Below, one piece after another: positions 50,458 through 58,270 of a stretch of 64,000 bases of DNA. The stretch is from contig JBFWYG010000003.1 of the NCBI GenBank assembly GCA_050186725.1, forward strand, positions 1-64,000. Direction: 5' to 3'. Numbering within the stretch: the stretch's first letter is position 1; each line of letters begins with the position of its first letter. The notes below the pieces were generated by a model, which saw only the letters and a list, made by a program, of their open reading frames with translations, was not told the DNA's origin and did not search any database. The translations under genes and the position numbers were made by a program. This DNA is from JADJYF01 sp050186725. Lineage in GTDB: Bacteria > Pseudomonadota > Gammaproteobacteria > Ga0077536.

Positions 50458-51573
50458 TCAACTGAGCGTGGTGGCCAGGTCCACGTCCACGAACAGCGTG
50501 ACCGCGCCGGCGCCGAAAGCCGCGTAGCTCACGCCGTCGCGCACCTCGTTGCCGCCGGGGTCGGCCACCCAGTTCTGGCCGGTCGACACCACGCTGTCAT
50601 CCGCGTCGCCGGTGACGAAGAATTGGTTGCCGGTGGCGCCCATCGCCAGCAGGTCGCCCAGGTCGAAGCGCAGTTCGTGGTCGCCTTCCCCACTTAGGTC
50701 GATACGCTCGAAGCCGCGCAGTTCGTCCCCCGCCAGGTTGTCGAGGTCGAGCACCAGGTCGTCGCTCGCATCCACCAGCAGGGTGTCGAAGCCTACGCTG
50801 CCGAAGGCGAGCGCGTCGTCCTCATCGTAGACCAGCAGGTCGTCGCCGGCCGCGCCGAGCAGTACATCGCTGCCGTCGTCGCCGTCCAGGCGATCGTCAC
50901 CGACGCCGCCGTTCAGGCGATCGTCGCCATCGCCGCCGAGCAGGGTATCGTCGCCCACCATGCCGTACAGTCGATCGTCGCCGTCATCACCGCTCAGTAT
51001 GTCGTCGCCACCTCGGCCGACCAGGCCGTTGTCGCCCTCGTTGCCGAGCAGCTTGTTGCGCGCGTTGGTGCCGAAGCCATTGCGGTTCTCGTCGCCGAGC
51101 AGCTGCAGGTCTTCCTGGCTCGCGCCCAGACGATAGGTGAAGTCCGTCACCACCCGATCACGTCCCGGGTCGCTCTGGGTACGCAGGATCTCGCTCGGAT
51201 GATCGATGAAGTACACATCGTTGCCGATGCCGCCCGCCAGCCGGTCGCGCCCGCCGCCGCCGGCCAGCCGATCGTTGCCCGCCTGGCCGAAGAGATCGTC
51301 GTCACCGGTGGCGCCGCTCAGGCGATCGTCGCCCAAGCCGCCGTGGAGATCGTCGTCGTCCGCGCCCCCGGCCAGCAGATCCTCGCCGCCGCCGCCGAAC
51401 AGGTCGTCGTCGCCGCGCTCGCCCTCCAGTTCGTCATCACCGTCGTCGCCCAGGAGACGATCGTCGCCGCGTCCGCCGCTGAGCGCGTCGTCGCCGTCAA
51501 AGCCGCGCACGATGTCGTCGTCACGACCGCCCTCCAGCTGATCGTCGTCGTCGCTGCCGTAGTACTTTGCCAT
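50458..51573 (-). CDS. RTX calcium-binding protein 2
   Basis: This 371-residue tandem paralogue of the preceding RTX protein has the same layout. An acidic start (MAKYYGSDDDDQLEGG) is followed by beta-roll repeats, the linker VYFIDHPSEILRTQSDPGRD, more repeats, the ERIDLSGEGDHELRFDLGDLL motif, and an end in VTLFVDVDLATTLS. Divergence between the two copies is considerable, so the duplication is not recent. Secretion and calcium binding as for copy 1. The gene starts 165 bp upstream of copy 1 and each may have its own promoter. Confidence 0.88.
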   Translation of the reverse strand: MAKYYGSDDDDQLEGGRDDDIVRGFDGDDALSGGRGDDRLLGDDGDDELEGERGDDDLFGGGGEDLLAGGADDDDLHGGLGDDRLSGATGDDDLFGQAGNDRLAGGGGRDRLAGGIGNDVYFIDHPSEILRTQSDPGRDRVVTDFTYRLGASQEDLQLLGDENRNGFGTNARNKLLGNEGDNGLVGRGGDDILSGDDGDDRLYGMVGDDTLLGGDGDDRLNGGVGDDRLDGDDGSDVLLGAAGDDLLVYDEDDALAFGSVGFDTLLVDASDDLVLDLDNLAGDELRGFERIDLSGEGDHELRFDLGDLLAMGATGNQFFVTGDADDSVVSTGQNWVADPGGNEVRDGVSYAAFGAGAVTLFVDVDLATTLS

Positions 51574-51705
51574 GGTGACACCTCGCAGGTTGCACCGGGC
51601 GCCCGATGCGCCCGTTCACATGCAAGGAGTTGTCGCGCAACGCGGCGCGCCGCGCAGTCGTGGTTTCACCCCGGACGCGCGTAGGCGCGCAGGAGATCCG
51701 GCTTC

Positions 51706-52719
51706 TCAGCGCCGGAAACGTGACAGGTAGCGCTCCGCCAGGCGCAGCGTGCCCTCGGTGTAGGGCAGCCCGAGCTCACGCGCGAGGTCGGTCTCACCAT
51801 GGGAGCCGATCCAGGCCAGGATGGCCATGCGCCGCAGCATGCAGAAGGTCGGGATCTCCGCTTCCTCTTCCGCGGACAGCGGCGCGACACGGCGGTAGCC
51901 CGTCACCCAGGCGCGGATGAGGTCTTCGAGATCGTCGCGCTCCTCCATGAAGCTGACCGCGGTCGCGACGTCGTACAGGTACCAGCCAAGACCGGCGTCG
52001 TCGAAGTCGATGACGCGCGTGTCGTCGTCGGTGACCAGCAGGTTGGCGAGTCGCAGGTCGGCGTGGATCAGGCCGAAGCGCGCGTCGTCCATGCCGAAGC
52101 GCGCGAGCCGCGCGCCGATGCGATCGACGAAGCGCTCGAGCAGGTCGATGCGCTCGGCGTCGAGGCCGAGGCCGTTGCGCCAGTCGCCCCAGTTGCCGCG
52201 CGGGCCGACCGCGCCCTCGAAGTCCCACACCAGCCGCTCGAAATACACCGGGCGCTGCCAGCGGCGCGCGTGCGCATGCATGCGCGCGGCGATGGCGCCG
52301 AGACGTTCGAACGGCTCGATGAGAGAATCCTGCGCGGGCTCGCGGCCTTCGATGAAGGCGAACATCACCACGAAGCGCTCTTCGTCCAGCGCCGGGGTCG
52401 CGACGCGCTGGATGAGTTCGCCGTCCAGCGCCGGCACGGCCTGCGGCGTCTCCACGCCGGCCTCGCTCTTCAGCGCCTTCATCCAGGCGAGTTCGGTGCG
52501 CACCGCGTCGTAGCTGTGATAACCGGTGCGATGCACGCGCAGGATCAGCGGCGCGGGCCTGGCGGGATCGTCGATGCGGTAGGTGGCGTTCTCGGAGATG
52601 TTCAGCAGCCGCAGGCGCGCGGCCGGCGACACGCCCCAGGCGGGCGCGGCGCGCGCCGCGACGTCTGCCAGGTGACGAATGCGCGCTTGTTCGTCCAGAC
52701 GATCGAACGCGGTGCTCAT
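51706..52719 (-). CDS. Aminoglycoside-phosphotransferase-fold kinase
   Basis: This 337-residue protein starts at the ATG at 52719, with a strong GGGAGGA ribosome-binding site. The APH fold is shown by LILRVHRTGYH, the catalytic loop H219-A-D221-LRLAN226, and the metal-binding RVIDFDDAG. Related enzymes phosphorylate choline, homoserine, small sugars or protein serine (SrkA). The neighbouring SDR-VOC-aminotransferase genes are divergent. A class III aminotransferase is sometimes fused or linked to such kinases in phosphoethanolamine-type metabolism. The substrate is unknown. Confidence 0.85.
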   Translation of the reverse strand: MSTAFDRLDEQARIRHLADVAARAAPAWGVSPAARLRLLNISENATYRIDDPARPAPLILRVHRTGYHSYDAVRTELAWMKALKSEAGVETPQAVPALDGELIQRVATPALDEERFVVMFAFIEGREPAQDSLIEPFERLGAIAARMHAHARRWQRPVYFERLVWDFEGAVGPRGNWGDWRNGLGLDAERIDLLERFVDRIGARLARFGMDDARFGLIHADLRLANLLVTDDDTRVIDFDDAGLGWYLYDVATAVSFMEERDDLEDLIRAWVTGYRRVAPLSAEEEAEIPTFCMLRRMAILAWIGSHGETDLARELGLPYTEGTLRLAERYLSRFRR

Positions 52720-52844
52720 GTCTCCTCCCTTTGCGAGCGGCTGGCGGTGACCGGTGATGGCCGGATTAAAGCATTCCGGGCACGACAATTCATCGGTTAT
52801 CCTGCGGTCGACCGGCCCGGCACGCGGGCCCGCGGAGGACAGGC

Positions 52845-53609
52845 ATGCTGACGTCGATCGCAGGACGCGCGGTGGTGGTGACCGGCGCGAGCAAGGGCAT
52901 AGGCAAGGGCATCGCACGGGTGTTCGCCCGCCACGGCGCCAAGGTCATGGTGGTGGCGCGGGACGGCGCGGCTGCCGCGGCCTGCGCGCTCGAGATCGGC
53001 GCGGCCGCGAGCTGCGCGGCCGACGTCGGCGACTGGGCGTCCATGCAGGCCATGGCCGCGACGGCCGTGGCGGAACTCGGCGGCATCGACGTGCTGTGCG
53101 CCAACGCCGGTGTCTTTCCGCAGACCAAGATCGAGAGCCTGGAGCCCGACGAATGGGACCAGGTGATGGCGACCAATCTGAAGGGCAGCTTTCTCGCGTT
53201 GAAGGCCAGCCTCGCCGCGCTCAAGCAGTCCGACCAGGGCCGCGTGATCCTGACCTCGTCGATCACCGGCCCCATCACCGGCTTTCCCGGCTGGGCGCAC
53301 TACGGCGCGAGCAAGGCCGGCCAGCTCGGCTTCATGCGCACGGCCTGCATCGAACTCGCCCAGCACGGCATCACCATCAACGCGGTGCTGCCCGGCAATA
53401 TCATCACCGAGGGCCTGGCCGACCTGGGCGAGGACTATCTCCGTACCATGGCGGCCTCGATTCCCTTGAAGCGCCTCGGCACGGTGGACGACATCGGCCA
53501 CGCCGCGCTGTTCCTGGCCTCGCGCGAGGCGGCCTACATCACCGGTCAGACCATCGTCGTCGATGGCGGCCAGGTCCAACCCGAATCGCTCGAGGCCCTG
53601 AACGCCTGA
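52845..53609 (+). CDS. SDR-family oxidoreductase
   Basis: This 254-residue classical short-chain dehydrogenase has a cofactor motif TGASKGIG (13-20), the structural NAG (87-89), and catalytic Ser139, Tyr153 and Lys157 in SSITG and YGASK. The Arg39 that follows the second strand favours NADPH. The C-terminus has the usual SREAAYITGQTIVVDGG. It heads a four-gene rightward run (SDR, VOC, aminotransferase, acyl-CoA dehydrogenase) and probably oxidises or reduces an intermediate of that pathway. Confidence 0.9.
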   Translation: MLTSIAGRAVVVTGASKGIGKGIARVFARHGAKVMVVARDGAAAAACALEIGAAASCAADVGDWASMQAMAATAVAELGGIDVLCANAGVFPQTKIESLEPDEWDQVMATNLKGSFLALKASLAALKQSDQGRVILTSSITGPITGFPGWAHYGASKAGQLGFMRTACIELAQHGITINAVLPGNIITEGLADLGEDYLRTMAASIPLKRLGTVDDIGHAALFLASREAAYITGQTIVVDGGQVQPESLEALNA

Positions 53610-53638
53610 GTCCTGTTCACTCGCGAGGGGGAGCCGCG

Positions 53639-54187
53639 ATGACTACCAACGCATTGCCCAGCCGTCTGCACCATACCGCGGCGGTGACCCGCGACCTGGA
53701 AGCGACGCGGCACTTCTACGAAGACCTGCTCGGCCTGCCGCTGGTGGCGACCTGGTGCGAGCGGGAAACCCTGCTCGGCAAGGAACGCACCTACTGCCAC
53801 GCGTTCTTCGCCATCGGCGACGGCGGTGCGCTGGCCTTCTTCCAGTTCGCCGACCCGGCCGATCACGCCGAACTCGTGCCGGACGACGCCGTCTGCCTGT
53901 TTCGTCACCAGGCCTACAAGGTCGATGCCGCGACGCAGGCGGCAGTGAAGGCACGCGTGCTGGCGGCGGGTATCACCGCGCCGCGCTTCATGGAACTCGA
54001 GCATGGCTACTGCCACTCGATCTACGTCACCGATCCGAACGGCTGCATCATCGAGTTCACGGTCGATGCGCCGGGCTTCGAGGCGTGGGCGGCGGAGAAG
54101 CGCGCGTCGGCCCATGCCGATCTCGCGCGCTGGCTGGCCGGCGATCACACCCCCAACAACCTATACCGCGCGGCGACCCATGGCTGA
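53639..54187 (+). CDS. VOC-family (glyoxalase/dioxygenase-like) protein
   Basis: This 182-residue protein starts at the ATG at 53639, with GAGGGGGAG before it. It has two beta-alpha-beta-beta-beta modules. The first (LHHTAAVTRDLEATRHFYEDLLGLPL) contains a candidate metal ligand His12. The second ends HSIYVTDPNGCIIEFTVDAPG, with the typical Glu ligand in IIEFT. The 2-His-1-Glu set of VOC metalloenzymes is therefore partly visible. It overlaps the aminotransferase start by 8 bp. Confidence 0.85.
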   Translation: MTTNALPSRLHHTAAVTRDLEATRHFYEDLLGLPLVATWCERETLLGKERTYCHAFFAIGDGGALAFFQFADPADHAELVPDDAVCLFRHQAYKVDAATQAAVKARVLAAGITAPRFMELEHGYCHSIYVTDPNGCIIEFTVDAPGFEAWAAEKRASAHADLARWLAGDHTPNNLYRAATHG

Positions 54188-55460
54188 CATCGATACCCTG
54201 CTCGCGCGCCGGGGGAAACTGCTGGGCGCCAAGGCGCCGCTGTTCTACGACACCCCGCTGCACATCGTGCGCGGCGAGGGCGTGTGGCTCTACGACGCCG
54301 ACGGGCGACGCTACCTCGACGCGTACAACAACGTACCGGTGGTCGGTCACTGCCACCCCGAAGTGGTGGACGCGCTGGCGCGCCAGGCAGCGACGCTCAA
54401 CGTCCACACCCGCTACCTGCACGAGACCATCCTCGACTACGGCGAGCGCCTGGTCGCGAAGTTCGATCCGTCGCTCTCGATGGTGATGTTCGTCTGCACC
54501 GGCAGCGAGGCCAATGACCAGGCGCTGCGTATCGCGCGTACTCACACCGGCAAGCAGGGCATGGTGGTGACCAACCTCACCTACCATGGCAACACCACCG
54601 CGGTGGACGCGGTGTCGCCCCTGTTCTACGGCCGCGACGTGGTCAATCCCGAGGTGCGCAGCATTCCCTACCCGGACCGCTACCGCGCGCCGCCGGGGCT
54701 CGAAGGGCGAGCGCTGACCGACCACTACCTCGCGGCGCTCGAACGCGCCATAGCGAGCCTCGAAGAGAGCGGCGTCGGCTTCGCCGGCCTGCTGCTCTGT
54801 TCGATCTTCGCCAACGAGGGCCTGCCCGACGTGCCGGCGGACTTCATGCCGCGCGCGCTGGAGCTCACGCACCGCGCAGGCGGGCTGTTCATCGCCGACG
54901 AGGTGCAGGCCGGCTTCGGCCGCACCGGGCGCATGTGGGGCCATGAGCTGATGGGCGTGGTGCCGGACATCGTCACGCTCGGCAAGCCGATGGGCAACGG
55001 CCACCCCATCGCGGCGGTGGTGACGCGCGCCGAGCTGCTGGAGGAGTTCCGCGAGCGCGTGTTCTTCTTCAACACCTTCGCCGGCAACCCGGTGTCCTGC
55101 GCGGTGGCCGCCAAGGTGCTCGACATCCTGGAACGGGATCGGCTGATGGAGAACGCCAAGCGCGTGGGCGACCACCTGCGCGTCGGTCTCGCGCGTCTCG
55201 CCGCGAAGCATTCGATCATCGGCGACGTGCGCGGCCATGGCCTGTGGGTCGGCATCGAGCTGGTGGGCGATCGCGCCGCGAAGACGCCGGCCGCGAGCGA
55301 GGCGCAGCGCGTGGTGAACGAGATGAAGGCGCGCGGCGTGCTGATGGGCCGCATCGGCGAGTTCGACAACGTGCTCAAGATCCGGCCGCCGCTGCCCATC
55401 GGCGTCAGTGAGGCCGACCTGCTGCTCGACACCCTGGACGGCGTGCTGGCCGCGCTATGA
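54180..55460 (+). CDS. Class III (PLP-dependent) aminotransferase
   Basis: This 426-residue fold-type I transaminase has PLP-phosphate-binding SEANDQALRIAR, Asp240 in ADEVQAGFGRTG pairing with the pyridine nitrogen, and Lys269 in TLGKPMGNGHP as the Schiff-base lysine. The omega-aminotransferase group includes beta-alanine:pyruvate, alanine-glyoxylate and ethanolamine-phosphate lyase-like enzymes. The NVPVVGHCHPEV motif near residue 50 is usual for this group. It is embedded between VOC and acyl-CoA dehydrogenase genes, so an amino-group-bearing carboxylic acid may be the pathway substrate. Confidence 0.9.
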   Translation: MADIDTLLARRGKLLGAKAPLFYDTPLHIVRGEGVWLYDADGRRYLDAYNNVPVVGHCHPEVVDALARQAATLNVHTRYLHETILDYGERLVAKFDPSLSMVMFVCTGSEANDQALRIARTHTGKQGMVVTNLTYHGNTTAVDAVSPLFYGRDVVNPEVRSIPYPDRYRAPPGLEGRALTDHYLAALERAIASLEESGVGFAGLLLCSIFANEGLPDVPADFMPRALELTHRAGGLFIADEVQAGFGRTGRMWGHELMGVVPDIVTLGKPMGNGHPIAAVVTRAELLEEFRERVFFFNTFAGNPVSCAVAAKVLDILERDRLMENAKRVGDHLRVGLARLAAKHSIIGDVRGHGLWVGIELVGDRAAKTPAASEAQRVVNEMKARGVLMGRIGEFDNVLKIRPPLPIGVSEADLLLDTLDGVLAAL

Positions 55461-55464
55461 GCCC

Positions 55465-56607
55465 GTGATCCCGAGCGCGGAACAGGCGGCGCTGACCGCC
55501 GCGGCGCGCGACTTCGTCGCCAGCGAGATAGCGCCGCATGCCGCGGGCTGGGAAGAGATCGGCACGGGCATACCGGCCTCGGTGCTCGCCGGCCTCGCCA
55601 GGCTGGGCTACTTCGGCATGCTGGTACCGGCCGCGCTGGGCGGCGCGGGCCTCGACCTGTTGAGCTACGCGCTCGTCACCGAGGAACTGGCGGCCGGCGA
55701 CTGCGGGCTCAGCAACCTGGTCAACGTGTCCAATTCGCCGGTGTGCGCGGCGCTGCGCGATCACGGCAGCGCCGCGCAGCACGCGCGTTTCCTCGCGCCG
55801 CTGGCACGCGGCGAACTGCGCGGCTGCTTCCTGCTGACCGAACCCCACGCCGGCTCCGACGCCAGCGCGATCACGACCCGCGCCACGCGCCGCGGCGACA
55901 AGTGGCTGCTGAACGGCGTGAAGTGCTTCGTCACCGCGGGGCAGAGCGCGCAGCTCGCGATGATCATCGCGGTCACCGACCCCGTTGCGGGCAAACGCGG
56001 CATCAGCGCGTTCCTCGCACCGACCGATGCGCCCGGCTATCGCGTCACGCGCCTCGAGGACAAGCTCGGGCATCGCAACTGCGACACCGCCGAAGTGCTG
56101 CTGGAAGATCTCGAACTGGACGACGCGCACCTGCTCGGCCGCGCCGGCGACGGCTACCGCATCGCGCTCGCCTATCTCGAAGGCGGACGCATCGGCGTCG
56201 CGGCGCAGGCGGTGGGCGTGGCGCGCGCCGCGCTGGAGGCGGCGCTCGCGTATGCGCGGACACGCGAGACCTTCGGCCAGCCGATCATCGAACACCAGGC
56301 GGTCGGCTTTCGCCTGGCCGAGATGGCCACCCAGCTCGAAGCCGCGCGCCAGCTCACCTGGCACGCCGCCGCGCTCGCGAGCGCCGGCCAGTCGGCGCTG
56401 CTCGCCGCCTCGATGGCCAAGGCCTTCGCCACCGAGATGGCCGAGACGGTCTGCTCCGCTAGCCTGCAGGTCCACGGCGGCGCCGGCTACACCCGCGCCC
56501 ATCCGGTGGAGAAGTACTACCGCGATGCGCGCGTGCTGAGCATTTACGAAGGCACCAACGACATCCAGAAGCTGGTGATTGCGCGGGCGTTGGCGAGAAA
56601 CATGTAG
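55465..56607 (+). CDS. Acyl-CoA dehydrogenase
   Basis: This 380-residue flavoenzyme starts at a GTG 4 bp after the aminotransferase stop. It carries the family signatures: CFLLTEPHAGSDASAITTRA, RRGDKWLLNGVKCFVTAGQ, ALAYLEGGRIGVAAQAVGVAR, the glutamate-region helix HGGAGYTRAHPVEKYYRDAR, and ISIYEGTNDIQK-like SIYEGTNDIQKLVIAR. It introduces an alpha-beta double bond into an acyl-CoA and passes electrons to ETF. The stop is followed immediately by a family A palindrome and a gap. Confidence 0.92.
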   Translation: MIPSAEQAALTAAARDFVASEIAPHAAGWEEIGTGIPASVLAGLARLGYFGMLVPAALGGAGLDLLSYALVTEELAAGDCGLSNLVNVSNSPVCAALRDHGSAAQHARFLAPLARGELRGCFLLTEPHAGSDASAITTRATRRGDKWLLNGVKCFVTAGQSAQLAMIIAVTDPVAGKRGISAFLAPTDAPGYRVTRLEDKLGHRNCDTAEVLLEDLELDDAHLLGRAGDGYRIALAYLEGGRIGVAAQAVGVARAALEAALAYARTRETFGQPIIEHQAVGFRLAEMATQLEAARQLTWHAAALASAGQSALLAASMAKAFATEMAETVCSASLQVHGGAGYTRAHPVEKYYRDARVLSIYEGTNDIQKLVIARALARNM

Positions 56608-56627
56608 GGCGGGTTTCAACCCGCCAT
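56602..56627. repeat. Family A palindrome at a contig end
   Basis: GGCGGGTTTCAACCCGCC at 56608-56625, preceded by ATGTAG, starts inside the stop of the acyl-CoA dehydrogenase gene and runs straight into the N gap. The assembly break is probably caused by this repeat. Confidence 0.85.
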
Positions 56628-56727
56628 NNNNNNNNNNNNNNNNNNNNNNNNNNNNNNNNNNNNNNNNNNNNNNNNNNNNNNNNNNNNNNNNNNNNNNNNN
56701 NNNNNNNNNNNNNNNNNNNNNNNNNNN
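56628..56727. other. Assembly gap (100 N)
   Basis: The default-length gap swallows most of a leftward methyltransferase gene, so the real missing length is probably several hundred bases. Confidence 0.9.
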
Positions 56728-56957
56728 TCGCCGTCGACGGTGACCATGCCCGCCACCACCAGGGCATACATCAGCGGGCGCAGCTTGACCGCCTGCACGT
56801 CGAGGCGCGCGGCGAGTTGCTCCACCGTGAGCGGCCCGTCGGCGAGCGGCGTGAAGACTTCGAGCTGCATGCCGGCCAGCATCGCCAGCGCCGGGTAGAC
56901 GTTGGCCAGGTGGCGATTGAAGGTCTCGGGGCGCAGCGCGCGCGCGTCGGTATCCAT
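56728..56957 (-). CDS. Methyltransferase N-terminal (dimerisation) domain, truncated by gap
   Basis: About 76 residues are visible from the ATG at 56957. RHLANVYPALAMLAGMQLEV and LTVEQLAARLDVQAVKLRPL form the winged-helix dimerisation domain that precedes the SAM-binding half in O-methyltransferases of the plant-COMT/hydroxyneurosporene type. The catalytic domain lies in or beyond the gap. It is divergent from the GGDEF gene. The substrate cannot be guessed. Confidence 0.7.
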
Positions 56958-57071
56958 GGTCTCGCTCCTGCCAATCCGGGGTGGTCGCTATTGAAGCAAG
57001 CGCCGCCACGACGGCCTACCCCTGAATGCAGAATTCCGCGTTCCGGCCGCTAACGCTTCGTCATTTCCATC

Positions 57072-58205
57072 GTGGCCACGAGTACCGCCGCCATGCAGGC
57101 GCCCCTCCCCGACGCCGGGAGTTCGACCGGATTGTTCAGCATCGAGCAGCTCGAACTGCGCGGCTTCTCGCGCACTCTGGCCGAGCTGCACTGGCTGCTG
57201 GTGGCGCTGGTGGTGCTGTACTACGTCGCGCCCCACGCGCAGGTCGCCGACCCGCCGCGCTTCATCGGCGTCACCGTGTTGTACGCGCTCGGCGTGCTGC
57301 TGCATCGCTACTGCGGGCTGTTCCGCCGCGAGACCCGCTGGCGACTGGCGGCCGAGACCTGGTTGATGACCGGCTTCATCACCTGGCTGCTGTGGCAGAC
57401 CGGCATGGCCGACAGTCCGCTGCTGAACCTCTACCTGCTGGTGCTGGTGATCAGCGGGCTGACGCTCGGCAAGACCACCACGCTGCTGCAGCTCGCGCTG
57501 ATCTTCGTGCTCTACCTGCTGGTGGACTTTCGCGCCGACGGCCATCTCGCGCTCGACGCCGATACCTTGCATCTGCTGCTCACGCGCTTCGCGCCCTTCG
57601 TGCTCACCACCTATCTCGTGATGCTGCTCGCGGCCGACATGCGCTTCTCCAAGGTGGCCCTGAAGACCGCCTCGGAGACCGACGAACTGACGCGCCTGCC
57701 CAATCGTCGCGCCTTTCGCGGCGTGCTGAAACGCGAATACGAGCGCGCCGTGCGCCACGGCCGCGCGCTGACGCTGGTGATGATAGATGCCGATGGTCTC
57801 AAGCCCACCAACGATCTCCACGGCCATGCCGCCGGCGATCGCCTGCTGGCACGCATCGCGGAGGTGATGCGCGGCGCGCTGCGCGGCATCGATCACTGCG
57901 CGCGCTACGGCGGCGACGAGTTCGTCGCGCTCTTGCCCGACACCGACGCACGCGCCGCGCTCGACGCCGCGGAACGCATCCGGCTCGGCGTCGCCCACAG
58001 CTCTTTCGACTACGCCGGTCAGCGCATCGCGAGCACCGTGTCGGTGGGCGTGGCGAGCTATCCGGAACACGCACACAACCTCGAAGACCTGCTGGCCGCA
58101 GCCGACGCCGCGCTCTACGCCGCCAAGCATGGCGGCCGCGATCGGGTGGTCAGCGCGGCGCCGCCGATGGCGGCACGCGCAACGGGCACCTACGCCGGCC
58201 GCTGA
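57072..58205 (+). CDS. Membrane diguanylate cyclase (GGDEF)
   Basis: This protein has 377 residues from a GTG at 57072. An ATG at 57093 is also possible. Six hydrophobic helices (about 35-185, for example LLVALVVLYYVAP and LLNLYLLVLVISGLTLG) form an integral membrane sensor domain. A GGDEF domain follows, with the intact signature RYGGDEF (G280-F284) and the upstream DxLTRLPNRRAF motif. It should make cyclic di-GMP. No RxxD inhibitory site is obvious five residues before the signature. No EAL domain is present. Confidence 0.92.
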   Translation: MATSTAAMQAPLPDAGSSTGLFSIEQLELRGFSRTLAELHWLLVALVVLYYVAPHAQVADPPRFIGVTVLYALGVLLHRYCGLFRRETRWRLAAETWLMTGFITWLLWQTGMADSPLLNLYLLVLVISGLTLGKTTTLLQLALIFVLYLLVDFRADGHLALDADTLHLLLTRFAPFVLTTYLVMLLAADMRFSKVALKTASETDELTRLPNRRAFRGVLKREYERAVRHGRALTLVMIDADGLKPTNDLHGHAAGDRLLARIAEVMRGALRGIDHCARYGGDEFVALLPDTDARAALDAAERIRLGVAHSSFDYAGQRIASTVSVGVASYPEHAHNLEDLLAAADAALYAAKHGGRDRVVSAAPPMAARATGTYAGR

Positions 58206-58270
58206 ACGCTGGCGCGACGCCGGTCGCTCGGGCTAAGGTTCGAGGCCCCTGCCCCAGCGAGCGAGCCTCC

